From a virus: a stretch of DNA of 64,000 bases. Positions 24,658 to 33,346 of the stretch are shown here, piece by piece; the first letter of the stretch is position 1, and every line of letters begins with the position of its first letter. Under the pieces are notes generated by a model. That model was not told the DNA's origin. It searched no databases and saw nothing but the letters and a program-made list of their open reading frames with translations. Location: the IMG/VR virus record IMGVR_UViG_3300025881_000008, positions 1 through 64,000 of that record; one strand, written 5' to 3'. Made by a program: the position numbers and the translations under genes.

Positions 24658-25130
24658 TATTTAAGAGACTTTTCAGTTAAGACAATAAACCTCCAACCTC
24701 TGTTTTCAGCCCATGCCTTAGCATATTTATATTTATCTCTGTTTTTTATGTACTGCTCTGCCAAAAACTTATAGGACTTAAGTGCTTTTTGGCTGTTCTT
24801 TGTAGGTGGTTTTGGTTTTGTAATCTGGGCTTCTGGTTTAATTTCTACTAGAAATTCTTCATCACCATCAGCACCTCTGGTTTTCATATAGAAGTCTGGA
24901 TAATATGTATGCTCCTTTTTATCAAATGAATACACATACCTAATCTCAACCGGTTCACTAGACCATTTAATAACGTCCTCTCTGCTATCACACATGATCA
25001 TGAATTTTCTTTCCCATGATGATCTGTAGATAATAGGAGTTGGGCCGATATACTTGTCTGGATGTTTAGGTGTAAAGTATCCTTGTATAAAGCCCGAATT
25101 ATTGCTTGGTTTGAGATTTTTTATAGACAT
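24657..25130 (-). CDS. 4: Head completion protein (gp4), TnsA-like fold
   Basis: 157 residues (T4 gp4 about 150). Tyr-Arg-Ser-Ser-Trp-Glu-Arg-Lys-Phe (35-43), Trp-Ser-Ser-Glu-Pro-Val, Tyr-Tyr-Pro-Asp-Phe-Tyr (about 76-81) and Leu-Val-Glu-Ile-Lys-Pro (about 94-99) give the Glu...Asp...Glu-x-Lys catalytic pattern of the restriction-endonuclease-like TnsA fold. T4 gp4 finishes filled heads before tail attachment. It overlaps both neighbours by one or a few bases: gp55 upstream and the possible gp2 downstream, so the three are coupled. Confidence 0.85.
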   Translation of the reverse strand: MSIKNLKPSNNSGFIQGYFTPKHPDKYIGPTPIIYRSSWERKFMIMCDSREDVIKWSSEPVEIRYVYSFDKKEHTYYPDFYMKTRGADGDEEFLVEIKPEAQITKPKPPTKNSQKALKSYKFLAEQYIKNRDKYKYAKAWAENRGWRFIVLTEKSLK

Positions 25131-25507
25131 TAAATATTGAACATTCCACCGTTTTCACTGTCACCCCCTGTAGAGATGCGGTCAATTGATAATGTACCCT
25201 TATATTTTACGGGGTGTATTTTATTCCAGCCCTTTGCATATCCTCTTTTTGCTATCTCTGTGAAATATGCAAACGCGTTTGGATATTTAGGATTAAAATT
25301 ACGCCAATATTTTAAAAGATCTAACAGTGCAAATTGTAGACAATCATCACGATCATCTGAGTTTACATAATTAAGTCTATTGATTGCTCGCTCAGCAAGT
25401 AGTACTAGCATTTTCTCTGCAGTAGGTGTTAATTTATCCTGCTCTTTAGATTCTACAATTGCGTTAAATAGATCTTTATTATTTAGGTAATTCTTCTTTT
25501 TTGCCAT
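25130..25507 (-). CDS. 55: Late-transcription sigma factor (gp55)
   Basis: 125 residues, shorter than T4 gp55 (185). Recognised from the region-2 core: Asp-Asp-Arg-Asp-Asp-Cys-Leu-Gln-Phe-Ala-Leu-Leu-Asp-Leu-Leu-Lys-Tyr-Trp, then Phe-Asn-Pro-Lys-Tyr-Pro-Asn-Ala-Phe-Ala-Tyr-Phe-Thr-Glu-Ile. gp55 directs host RNA polymerase to late promoters that consist of only a -10 element, TATAAATA in T4. The repeated GATATATAAATA motif in this window is the obvious candidate target. The C-terminus (Gly-Gly-Met-Phe-Asn-Ile) could be its sliding-clamp contact, as T4 gp55 binds gp45 through its tail. Confidence 0.9.
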   Translation of the reverse strand: MAKKKNYLNNKDLFNAIVESKEQDKLTPTAEKMLVLLAERAINRLNYVNSDDRDDCLQFALLDLLKYWRNFNPKYPNAFAYFTEIAKRGYAKGWNKIHPVKYKGTLSIDRISTGGDSENGGMFNI

Positions 25508-25534
25508 GTTATGTAATATGTTTAATATTATACT

Positions 25535-25571
25535 GAAAAAAGCCCAATTGTTTCCAATTGGGCTTTGTTTT
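25535..25571. terminator. Bidirectional-looking rho-independent terminator
   Basis: AAAGCCCAATTG and CAATTGGGCTTT form a perfect 12-bp stem around four or five bases. On the minus strand it is followed by a T-run, ending the gene at 25588-26772 before the gp55 operon; a shorter T-run follows on the plus strand. Confidence 0.88.
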
Positions 25572-25587
25572 ATACTAGGTTAGTATT

Positions 25588-26772
25588 TTAAATAGAGTCT
25601 TCAGAAGAAATCTGAAGTTTATTTTTCTCTATTCTTAATGGTTCATCGTTTAAGAATACCGTTAAGATATCTGATTTACCTTTGCCTGTAAATTCTAAGG
25701 CATCAACTTTAACTTTAGTTCCTATTGGTAGGTCTTCAGATTCAACTGATAATTCTGCATCAACATAACCGTCATCCTTATTTAATAATTCTTCGTTTTG
25801 TAGGTCGTTCAGCTCTTCCGTGATTCTTGCAATTTCGCTATTTAATAACTGATCTGCTGCCTTAATATCTGGTAACATTCTATTAGCTTCAGACAATCTG
25901 CCTTTTTGATCTTTTAAGAATGCGATCATTTCATACATCAATTGAATTTTCTCCATCTTAGCAGTTCTTCTTTCTTTGTAAGATTCTAAAATGTCTTCAA
26001 CCATTGGAGTAATATCTGCTCCTGTATTTTCAGCTACATATTCAATTGCTGCATCGGCTAATAATTTTGTGAATTTTTCAATCTTAGTAGTTTCGTTAAT
26101 TCTGTAAACAAACATGTTGTTTTCAGCTCTCATTGCTAAAACTCTAACATCACCATCCCTAGACTCAGAAATAAATTCTAAGATGTTATAGTGGTTGTAA
26201 TTTTTAGATGCAAATTCAAATAAATTGATCAATGCTTTATCTTCATATCTAATGTAAGCTGCCGCTAACATAGACTCTGCTAAAGGTAAACCACTTGAAT
26301 ACGCTAATTCTACATTACCTGCATAAAATTTATTTTCTGCAATGCTATAAGAGAATTTAACAGTTACTGATTTTGTCAATACAGCTGCTTTTTCTGATTC
26401 TAAAACTGCTAGTTCTGATTCTATTTCAGAAACTGCATTAGTTTTACCCGATACTTTGTATGATTTAATGTTTCCTTTTAAGAATTCAATCTTTTCATTT
26501 AAACCAACTAGTTTGTCAAAGTTAACTAAAGATGATTCTTCAACTTTAGAAATAGTCTTCTTATTGTTATAGTCATAATAAAATGAAATGCCTTCATTAG
26601 TTATCGTAAACAACTCATTAGCTTTAACGAGTGATTTAAAATCTTCAGAAACATTTGTGTTTTTTTCGATATGACTGCCTGTCATTTTAAAATTTTGACC
26701 ACCTGCATGAAAAACAAAACCTTGGTTTGCTTTAATAACAGGTGAAACAATTCCTTTATTTACTTTTGCCAT
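25588..26772 (-). CDS. Unrecognised virion-associated coiled-coil protein
   Basis: 394 residues. The N-terminal part (Gly-Phe-Val-Phe-His-Ala-Gly-Gly-Gln-Asn-Phe) looks like a small beta domain. The middle has two coiled-coil stretches (about 90-130 and 255-325). The C-terminus (Gly-Thr-Lys-Val-Lys-Val-Asp-Ala-Leu-Glu-Phe-Thr-Gly-Lys-Gly) resembles a small SH3-like barrel. No enzyme motif. It has its own late-type promoter and a strong terminator, so it is an independently expressed late gene, probably structural or packaged. Family not recognised. Confidence 0.65.
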   Translation of the reverse strand: MAKVNKGIVSPVIKANQGFVFHAGGQNFKMTGSHIEKNTNVSEDFKSLVKANELFTITNEGISFYYDYNNKKTISKVEESSLVNFDKLVGLNEKIEFLKGNIKSYKVSGKTNAVSEIESELAVLESEKAAVLTKSVTVKFSYSIAENKFYAGNVELAYSSGLPLAESMLAAAYIRYEDKALINLFEFASKNYNHYNILEFISESRDGDVRVLAMRAENNMFVYRINETTKIEKFTKLLADAAIEYVAENTGADITPMVEDILESYKERRTAKMEKIQLMYEMIAFLKDQKGRLSEANRMLPDIKAADQLLNSEIARITEELNDLQNEELLNKDDGYVDAELSVESEDLPIGTKVKVDALEFTGKGKSDILTVFLNDEPLRIEKNKLQISSEDSI

Positions 26773-26792
26773 TTGTGTTATTTAATTTTTAA

Positions 26793-26800
26793 TATATATC
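26793..26800 (-). promoter_or_regulatory. Late-promoter-like motif GATATATA
   Basis: GATATATATTAAAAATTA on the coding strand, 21 bases before the ATG at 26772. Confidence 0.6.
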
Positions 26801-26805
26801 TCTAT

Positions 26806-27885
26806 TTATTCTTTGAATGGTAAATCAGCCGACGTCACATCTGTGGCATCACCAAATAGAGGCTTATCTTTATCCATTGTACCTGCAGGTTGATCTGTAG
26901 TATTCGTAAATTTGAATATTCTATTTGAGTTCTTTCTTCTCTTAGAGGTTCTTAATAATTGAGAATTCGTGCTTAAAAGCGTTCCTAATCCATTCATATC
27001 AAATTCTGCATCATACCCGGTTTTTATCCACGATTGTGATTCCGTATTCCATGTCCAAATATTGTCGTCGCTGTCACAATATGTTAGTGGGTTAGGTATA
27101 TCCCCATCGTATATTTCAGATGGATTTAGAGTAACCAAATTAGGATCTCCATAATTACCACAAACTCCGTTCGAATAAACTGATCTTGTGAATTTAGTGT
27201 AAATATCCTCTTCGAAGTCAAATGAAGGTATAAATGAATTGATCTCTAGACTAAAGGTTATTTTATGATTCTCTTTATTGTCAAATCCATATTCAATTGG
27301 TCTTTCTTGTGTATAATCATCCGGCATCATATACTCAGACGATATTCTATATGTACCGTCTTCAAGATGGCCTGCGTCAACATGATAAAAGTTTGCCTTG
27401 TACATATTCTTAACAATAGACTCAGTGACTTTAAACATATCTAATTGACTAGATAATAGAATTTCAATGTCAACTCCGATTACTACTGGAATTATTTCAA
27501 ACTCAGCTACATAACCTTCCATTAAACCCTGAGAATTCATCATAGTGTAATTACCTAAGTTTCTTTTATTGATTAACTTAGAAGGATCTACTGCAAATGA
27601 AGTTAGATTAACAATACCTCTTGGTACTTTATCATAATTACCGTCAGCGAATTCGCCATTAGGTTCACAACTAATTCCATTCGCATTTGAGAATAGGAAA
27701 TTGTCTTTGATGAAATTTTCATCGCCGGCTACTGCATAAAAAAATGGCACATCTACAATAGCTCGTTCGTCATTAGAAATCTGTCTCCAAAAACTAAGCT
27801 TACTGTTTAGATCAGCCAAAAGTCCAACAATGATATGTCTAATAACACTATCGTCCTTATTATATTTAAGATTGTATGTTGCCAT
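26806..27885 (-). CDS. Tail completion / sheath-stabiliser-like protein (gp15-like)
   Basis: 359 residues from the ATG at 27885. The frame is open further up to a TTG, but that stretch contains the promoter motif, so the ATG is chosen. The order of features (Val-Pro-Phe-Phe-Tyr-Ala-Val-Ala-Gly-Asp-Glu, then Tyr-Asp-Lys-Val-Pro-Arg-Gly-Ile-Val, Asn-Lys-Arg-Asn-Leu-Gly-Asn-Tyr, Phe-Glu-Ile-Ile-Pro-Val, Phe-Lys-Val-Thr-Glu, and Phe-Ser-Leu-Glu-Ile-Asn-Ser-Phe-Ile-Pro) matches my recollection of T4-like tail completion proteins near gp15 (272 residues). These cap the tube and sheath before head joining. An extra C-terminal 100 residues is Ser/Thr/Asn-rich. Assignment moderate. Confidence 0.55.
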   Translation of the reverse strand: MATYNLKYNKDDSVIRHIIVGLLADLNSKLSFWRQISNDERAIVDVPFFYAVAGDENFIKDNFLFSNANGISCEPNGEFADGNYDKVPRGIVNLTSFAVDPSKLINKRNLGNYTMMNSQGLMEGYVAEFEIIPVVIGVDIEILLSSQLDMFKVTESIVKNMYKANFYHVDAGHLEDGTYRISSEYMMPDDYTQERPIEYGFDNKENHKITFSLEINSFIPSFDFEEDIYTKFTRSVYSNGVCGNYGDPNLVTLNPSEIYDGDIPNPLTYCDSDDNIWTWNTESQSWIKTGYDAEFDMNGLGTLLSTNSQLLRTSKRRKNSNRIFKFTNTTDQPAGTMDKDKPLFGDATDVTSADLPFKE

Positions 27886-27905
27886 TAATAAAGTTATATT
27901 TGGTT

Positions 27906-27913
27906 TATATATC
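27906..27913 (-). promoter_or_regulatory. Late-promoter-like motif GATATATA
   Basis: GATATATAAACCAAATATA on the coding strand, 21 bases before the ATG at 27885 and eight bases after the gp46 stop. Confidence 0.6.
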
Positions 27914-27920
27914 AACCATA

Positions 27921-29591
27921 TTAATCGATGGTTTCTATAGTAAATTTAGAAAACCCGTTCTCTCTGTATATCTGCAGCTTCTTATCGAAGATTTCATGTG
28001 GAAGGACAGAGTGATTAATAACAAATGTATTGATTTTATTCTCTTTAATAACCTGGTTTAAAATCTTTAATATATTATAAACACCATCATGATCCACTGA
28101 ACTCAATAACTCATCCAAGAATAGGAGATTTAATTGTGGAAATCTTAATTTAAGTATTTTGATAATGGCAATAATAATGATAAAGTCTGCTTTCTTACGC
28201 TCTCCAGTAGAAAGTGTCATTGGATTAATATCTTCACCTAGGTGGTTAATAATACAATTAAACTTCTCATCAAATCTAATATGGAATTGAAGGTGCATAG
28301 TTTGAGCCATAGCGGCGATATTACTATTAAGTCCTGGTAAAATAGTTTTAACTGCCAGGTTTTTAACACCATCTTCACCCAAAACTCTTTCAACTATTTC
28401 CATAAATGCATAATCTGCATTTAATGTATTCTTATTATCTGCCTTAACGCTTTCTTTAGCTTCAAAATCTTTAATTAAATTTTTAAGATGTGTAAATTGT
28501 GAATCGTTAGGTGCATCTTTTATTTTAAGTAACTCTGCCTTAAACGATTTCATATTATATTTAATATCGCTAGTCTTTTTCTCGATATCTCTTTTCTCAC
28601 CTCGTAAAGTTTCTATATTTGATTTAATATCATCTAGTGTTTCTTTAAGTGTTTTGATATTTTCAGTATCTGTTTCTATCTTAGCACAAAAATGATCTTT
28701 TTGATCCAAATGCCATTGGCTATCTAATTGAGTTTCACAAGTTGGACATTTACCGCTTTTGTATAATTCCACCTTTCTTTTAAGATATTCAATCTCATGT
28801 TTTAAGGCAGAAGCTTCAGATCTAGTAGTTTCAAAAGCATCAGTACTTTCACTAATTTTAGTGTCTAATTCCTGTTTGTCAATATCTAATAATTTAACAC
28901 TTTCATTAAGAGCAGTTAAATTAGATTTTAATTCATCAATTTTAGAATTATTTTGCTCTTGAGATTCTTCTAGCAGAGTATTAAGTTTACCTTTAACAGA
29001 TGCAATAGAATCAATAATCTGATTTAATTCAGACTCATACGAATCAATGTCCATCTTAATAGTTCTTCGTTCTGTCTTAATAGACATTTGCATATCATTT
29101 AGGATTGAAAAACCAAACATCTTATCGATGATTTGTTTCTTATCCTGGTTTGACATCGTTAAGAAAGATTTAAAGTCATTAACTGATAAGATAATAATAT
29201 TCTTAAATACATGATATGGGATACCAAATACCTCTTCTTCCAAATAGTCTTGTACTGATTTTTTACCAGCCTTATCGTACTCGATACCATTTAATTTAAC
29301 GCTAAATTTATTAGGTGATAAACCTCTCTCAATTTCAACACTAACGGTACCACACATTAAACCTATTTTAACATGTAATTCTTTATTAATTCTATTAGGA
29401 AGATCAGAAAGTTTAACACCCTCAACTCTACCATACAATGCATATATAATGGCATTGGCGATAGTAGTTTTACCATCGCCATTTTTACCTAATGTTAAAA
29501 ATAATTTAGATTGATCCTCTTCAAACTCGATTCTTTGTACTTGATTTCCATAAGAAGCAAAGTTCTTAAATTCTATGTAGTCTATTCTCAT
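27921..29591 (-). CDS. 46: Recombination nuclease ATPase subunit (gp46, Rad50-like)
   Basis: 556 residues (T4 gp46: 560). Walker A Gly-Lys-Asn-Gly-Asp-Gly-Lys-Thr (35-42), Q-loop region Ile-Leu-Ser-Val-Asn-Asp-Phe, zinc hook Cys-Pro-Thr-Cys (282-285) between two coiled coils, ABC signature Leu-Ser-Thr-Gly-Glu-Arg-Lys-Lys (about 462) and Walker B Leu-Leu-Phe-Leu-Asp-Glu-Leu-Leu (about 498-505). With gp47 it resects DNA ends for recombination-dependent replication. The start overlaps the gp47 stop by four bases, so translation is coupled. Confidence 0.95.
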   Translation of the reverse strand: MRIDYIEFKNFASYGNQVQRIEFEEDQSKLFLTLGKNGDGKTTIANAIIYALYGRVEGVKLSDLPNRINKELHVKIGLMCGTVSVEIERGLSPNKFSVKLNGIEYDKAGKKSVQDYLEEEVFGIPYHVFKNIIILSVNDFKSFLTMSNQDKKQIIDKMFGFSILNDMQMSIKTERRTIKMDIDSYESELNQIIDSIASVKGKLNTLLEESQEQNNSKIDELKSNLTALNESVKLLDIDKQELDTKISESTDAFETTRSEASALKHEIEYLKRKVELYKSGKCPTCETQLDSQWHLDQKDHFCAKIETDTENIKTLKETLDDIKSNIETLRGEKRDIEKKTSDIKYNMKSFKAELLKIKDAPNDSQFTHLKNLIKDFEAKESVKADNKNTLNADYAFMEIVERVLGEDGVKNLAVKTILPGLNSNIAAMAQTMHLQFHIRFDEKFNCIINHLGEDINPMTLSTGERKKADFIIIIAIIKILKLRFPQLNLLFLDELLSSVDHDGVYNILKILNQVIKENKINTFVINHSVLPHEIFDKKLQIYRENGFSKFTIETID

Positions 29592-30703
29592 ATTTCGCTA
29601 CCATTATTATATGCACATTGATTGTACAGGATTTTAAGCTTTTCTTTTAATCTCTTTTTAGTTTCATCATCATCACCTAAACCATCAACGTAAACATTAC
29701 ATAAATTAAGTATACTATAATTCTTGTACATGTCTTCAACATCATCCATATCATAAAAATCCTTATCAATATAATTATCTTCATGATAAATGTTTGGTTC
29801 TAACTTTCTACTAATATTTTGGATTTTGTTTATTAAGTGGCTAAGTGCATTAGTTGTTGCAATCTTAGACGGTACAAATAAATCCACAAAATTATTTCTA
29901 ATCTGATTCTTAAATTGCCCCAGTGGCATATCATAAATCTGTAAGATGTTATACTTAATAAACTTAGGTGATACATCATTTGCAAAGAAAGTCTCTGACA
30001 TGTCTTCTAAATCAACCAGATCAAAGCCTTTTGTGTTATTAGCATCCGATCTTGTCAATTGATATGGTGTACCAACCATTAGAAGTTTTCCTCGTTCTTG
30101 TCTGAAGTGAATATGACCTGAATAAACTCTAGTATATTTGTCATATACATTAGAATCGGTGCCGTGCTCATTCTTAACCTTTGCATTTAGGTAAATACCT
30201 TTTACTTCTGAATGACAGAATACAATTTCAGCTGTAGGGAAATTAGCCAATGTTTCAGTTTCATGATCTGAATCTCTGCGCCACGGCATCATTAAGATTT
30301 TTCTACCTGACCATTCTAGCAATTTAGGTTCTTTATAAATCTGAACATTAGGAATCCATTTAAGAGAATCAATAGAAGTTACTTCATTAGAATTCTTAGC
30401 CCAAATATCATGATTACCACAAATAATGTGAACTGGCAGGATTTGCCCCAATCTTTCAAATAGATCTACTGCGTAATTTAGTACTTTTATATTAATAGAC
30501 TGTCTATTATCGAAAGTATCTCCTACTTGAATTAAGACATCTCCCGGCTTTACATTTTTCTTAAGAGTTGGAATAAAGACCTCTTCAAAAAATTGTTTTT
30601 GAATATCTAGCCATTCTACAGAATTGGCTCTTACACCAAAATGTAAATCACCTAATACCCAAACTCGGTTGGCTCCTTTTTTTAAAGTTGAAACATCTAT
30701 CAT
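29588..30703 (-). CDS. 47: Recombination nuclease subunit (gp47, Mre11-like)
   Basis: 371 residues (T4 gp47: 339). All metallophosphoesterase blocks are present: Gly-Asp-Leu-His-Phe-Gly near 18-23, Gly-Asp-Thr-Phe-Asp-Asn-Arg near 61-67, Cys-Gly-Asn-His-Asp near 95-99, Phe-Cys-His-Ser-Glu near 162, and Ser-Gly-His-Ile-His near 195-199. These bind two Mn ions for the nuclease. The C-terminal half is the capping/gp46-binding part. It lies in one operon with gp41 and gp46. Confidence 0.95.
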   Translation of the reverse strand: MIDVSTLKKGANRVWVLGDLHFGVRANSVEWLDIQKQFFEEVFIPTLKKNVKPGDVLIQVGDTFDNRQSINIKVLNYAVDLFERLGQILPVHIICGNHDIWAKNSNEVTSIDSLKWIPNVQIYKEPKLLEWSGRKILMMPWRRDSDHETETLANFPTAEIVFCHSEVKGIYLNAKVKNEHGTDSNVYDKYTRVYSGHIHFRQERGKLLMVGTPYQLTRSDANNTKGFDLVDLEDMSETFFANDVSPKFIKYNILQIYDMPLGQFKNQIRNNFVDLFVPSKIATTNALSHLINKIQNISRKLEPNIYHEDNYIDKDFYDMDDVEDMYKNYSILNLCNVYVDGLGDDDETKKRLKEKLKILYNQCAYNNGSEI

Positions 30704-31138
30704 TTAGAATAATTTCTTTATGTTTTTTCTCTTTAATATACCGGTGCGTAAATCTAATTCTTGAATTAAGTCCTCTTTGTAAACATTAGAAAGAGAGCTA
30801 TAAAATTTAGTTGGATTAATATCAAAATAAACACATAATTCACTAAAGATGTCTATGCGGCTGTTCTTAGCTACCATCTCGTCGATAATATATCCATAAA
30901 TATCATTAATATCTGATTTCTTAAGAGTGTTACATTTACCTAATTCATCAACCTTGTTAAAGACTTTGAATCTAGATATATTAATTAGCCTATGAATCTC
31001 TCTTGCGATTAATTCATAGTGGATCTTTTCCTCTTCGTCCTGCGAATCTTTTGTATTTGGATCTAACTCAAAGTTTATTTTGCCAAATTCTGTATCTGGT
31101 GATTCGAAATTATTATTAAAAATTTTATCTAGTGCCAT
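30704..31138 (-). CDS. Unrecognised 144-residue protein with Leu-Phe tail (gp33 candidate)
   Basis: Fits tightly between gp41 (two-base gap) and gp47 (start next to stop). The acidic N-terminus is followed by a helical core (Glu-Ile-His-Arg-Leu-Ile-Asn-Ile-Ser-Arg-Phe-Lys-Val-Phe-Asn) and a basic end, Lys-Arg-Lys-Asn-Ile-Lys-Lys-Leu-Phe. The tail resembles that of RNase H here and may bind the sliding clamp. T4 gp33, the late-transcription coactivator, is a small helical protein that also ends in a clamp-binding tail, so gp33 is one possibility. No sequence motif proves it. Confidence 0.6.
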   Translation of the reverse strand: MALDKIFNNNFESPDTEFGKINFELDPNTKDSQDEEEKIHYELIAREIHRLINISRFKVFNKVDELGKCNTLKKSDINDIYGYIIDEMVAKNSRIDIFSELCVYFDINPTKFYSSLSNVYKEDLIQELDLRTGILKRKNIKKLF

Positions 31139-31140
31139 AA

Positions 31141-32457
31141 TTATATGCTGTGTAAGTTGGAGTTTGTTGTTTCTTCAGTTTCAATAAGGCGCATGTAGTT
31201 CCAATTAATATCTAATTTGCATTTAGTTCCTTTACCTTCACCGTCTCTGATCTTTAATACTTTTAACCAATATTCTGAATTAGCTCGCATTAAATCATCT
31301 TGAATAATACCTAACATAACATCTGCCGTATGTGAAAGACCCGCAGATTCTGCAATATCAGTCATACCGATATCTGATGAGTTATATCCATTTCTTGTAA
31401 TCTGTGTTGCTGTAACGATTAACCAATTATTACGAATACCCATTGCTCTAAGATCTTCTGCAATTTGCTTGATCTTCATATAAGTATTCTCTGTGTTTTG
31501 GTTTCTATAGTTAGCTAAGATGTTAATGTAGTCAATTATGACAGCACCCACCTTAATTTGTTTTTCTTCTTCAATTTGATTAACATATGCCTCAATATCC
31601 AATACAGTTGCCTGTGATGTTGGAAACTGCTTAACAAACAAAGAACCCGGAGGAGTTAGACCATCCCCAACTGTTTCTAATCGTCTTTTAATGTGATCTT
31701 TATTTCTGGCTTTTTCTGCATACTCATTAATATTAATAGTCAATAAGTTAGAACCAATACGCTTAACAAATTTATGTGCTGCCATCTCCGCTGTTACAAC
31801 TACTGTGTTTGTTCCCATTTTTACAAAGTTAGCAGCATCGTTGGCTAAATAAATTGACTTACCAATGTTTTGTTCACCTGCATAAACAATAAGGTTACCA
31901 CCCCTATCATAACCGCCGCCCAACATTCTGTCTAAGAAGTTATAACCTGTACTAACCTTCTCGGTGTCTTTTTGATCGTGAGCATCAACATCAAAGAAGT
32001 CAAGTCCTAGATCAGAATTAAATGATAAATTATTTCTATCATTAATAAGACCCTTTACTTTTGCAACAATACTATCTACGTTTTCTGGAGTTACTGCTGT
32101 TGTTTTAACAAATTCAACAGTGTCTGTTAATGATATTTCAAATGTGCGGTATTTGATCCATGATTCTGCAGTAGATGTTAACCACTCTTCATCAAATTGA
32201 TCTAAATCAACATCAAACACCAAGTTTAATATACCATCCGTAATCTTCTCTTTAGCCTTTTCACTTCTTTGAATTAGCATTGTCAACTGATCCTTCGTAG
32301 GAGTCTCGTTAAACCGCTCAAAGAATTTATTAGATAACTGACTTAGAATATCAATCTCCTGTGAAGTATAAAAGCCACTTTTAATGCTTTTTAGATATTT
32401 AGTTTTAACTAAAGATAATCTAAAAAATATTTTTTCAAAATCCTCTCCGAATTGCAT
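31141..32457 (-). CDS. 41: Replicative DNA helicase (gp41)
   Basis: 438 residues (T4 gp41: 475). DnaB-type RecA fold: Val-Ser-Thr-Gly-Tyr-Asn-Phe-Leu-Asp-Arg-Met-Leu-Gly-Gly-Gly (168-182), Walker A Gly-Glu-Gln-Asn-Ile-Gly-Lys-Ser (194-201), Val-Thr-Ala-Glu-Met, Walker B Ile-Ile-Asp-Tyr-Ile-Asn, and Thr-Ala-Thr-Gln-Ile-Thr-Arg near 355. Hexamers unwind the fork 5' to 3' and work with primase gp61. Gene 61 is 25 kb away in this genome. In the same operon: the 2OG oxygenase upstream and gp47/gp46 downstream. Confidence 0.93.
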   Translation of the reverse strand: MQFGEDFEKIFFRLSLVKTKYLKSIKSGFYTSQEIDILSQLSNKFFERFNETPTKDQLTMLIQRSEKAKEKITDGILNLVFDVDLDQFDEEWLTSTAESWIKYRTFEISLTDTVEFVKTTAVTPENVDSIVAKVKGLINDRNNLSFNSDLGLDFFDVDAHDQKDTEKVSTGYNFLDRMLGGGYDRGGNLIVYAGEQNIGKSIYLANDAANFVKMGTNTVVVTAEMAAHKFVKRIGSNLLTININEYAEKARNKDHIKRRLETVGDGLTPPGSLFVKQFPTSQATVLDIEAYVNQIEEEKQIKVGAVIIDYINILANYRNQNTENTYMKIKQIAEDLRAMGIRNNWLIVTATQITRNGYNSSDIGMTDIAESAGLSHTADVMLGIIQDDLMRANSEYWLKVLKIRDGEGKGTKCKLDINWNYMRLIETEETTNSNLHSI

Positions 32458-32474
32458 ATATTTGTTTTATTACT

Positions 32475-33050
32475 TTATTGTTCTATGCGCATAGCGCCGT
32501 TTTGTTTCCCTAATGGTTCTTGTTGCCATAAGTTTATTGCAATAGCTTTTCTAGTGCCGCTGGTTACAGGAGTTACTGCATGTACATATTTGCCAGCATC
32601 AAATATAATTAGTCTGTTAGGTTTGGCATAAACAACTTCAGGTGCTTTATCAACACCTTCAGTATAAACCTCTAACATTCCACCTTCAAACTGATCTTGT
32701 TCTGGATAATACACTGTACCGATAACTGGTCTTACTATCTCACCCGTTTGAGCAAACAGCTCTTCGTCTTTATCATAGTGATTACCTAGGTTATTACTAA
32801 ACCCAGTCTCTGTATTTGCAGTTTGAATACCGGTCCAATACTCAAAGCCCATTAATGAAAACTTAGCAGTAATGGGACAGTTATCGGCCCAAATATAGTC
32901 TATAAGTCTTTGCTTAACTGTACGGGCTTCACTGTTCCACCATCCATTCCACCAGTAATAAACACCTGGATCGTTAAAAAACCTTGAATCAGAAGCTATA
33001 TCATTTAATAACTTCTGATCCTTTATAAAATTGTCTATGACTAATATCAT
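32475..33050 (-). CDS. 2-oxoglutarate/Fe(II)-dependent dioxygenase
   Basis: 191 residues, prolyl-4-hydroxylase-like. Iron ligands His91-x-Asp93 (Asn-His-Tyr-Asp) and His157 (Tyr-Val-His-Ala-Val), and the 2-oxoglutarate-binding Arg167 in Gly-Thr-Arg-Lys-Ala-Ile, with a Phe-Glu-Gly-Gly-Met-Leu-Glu-Val strand between. Such enzymes are common in T4-like marine phages with substrates mostly unknown: proline in protein, or nucleic acid bases. It sits between uvsX and gp41 genes, overlapping the upstream small gene by four bases, so it is made with the replication machinery. A DNA-base substrate is possible but unproven. Confidence 0.85.
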   Translation of the reverse strand: MILVIDNFIKDQKLLNDIASDSRFFNDPGVYYWWNGWWNSEARTVKQRLIDYIWADNCPITAKFSLMGFEYWTGIQTANTETGFSNNLGNHYDKDEELFAQTGEIVRPVIGTVYYPEQDQFEGGMLEVYTEGVDKAPEVVYAKPNRLIIFDAGKYVHAVTPVTSGTRKAIAINLWQQEPLGKQNGAMRIEQ

Positions 33051-33346
33051 TCAAATGGGTTTGTTTTTATTTTCCAAGATTCTTTACCTGGAACATCATG
33101 TAGTACTTCAACTAAATCTAGGTTAATTAGTTCTTCCATCGAAGTTTTTAAGTGGTCTTCGCTCGTTTCAGGAAACCTATATGTTTTAAGTGCATGCAAT
33201 GTGATATTACCTTTATGCCTATCTGGCATTCTAACACATAACTTAACCTCAGCTAAGAGAACATCTAATCCTGAAGGATAACCACCAATTTCAGCTTCTA
33301 CTCCTAGAATATACTTAATTGGAAGTTTATCTTCATTAATCTTCAT
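33047..33346 (-). CDS. Unrecognised 99-residue protein, winged-helix-like C-terminus
   Basis: Overlaps uvsX by 11 bases upstream and the dioxygenase by four bases downstream, so all three are co-translated. The last 50 residues (His-Leu-Lys-Thr-Ser-Met-Glu-Glu-Leu-Ile-Asn-Leu-Asp-Leu-Val-Glu-Val-Leu) look like the recognition helix and wing of a winged helix. It might be a small recombination or helicase-loading accessory, since no gp59 was recognised in this window. Evidence for function is positional only. Confidence 0.6.
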   Translation of the reverse strand: MKINEDKLPIKYILGVEAEIGGYPSGLDVLLAEVKLCVRMPDRHKGNITLHALKTYRFPETSEDHLKTSMEELINLDLVEVLHDVPGKESWKIKTNPFE

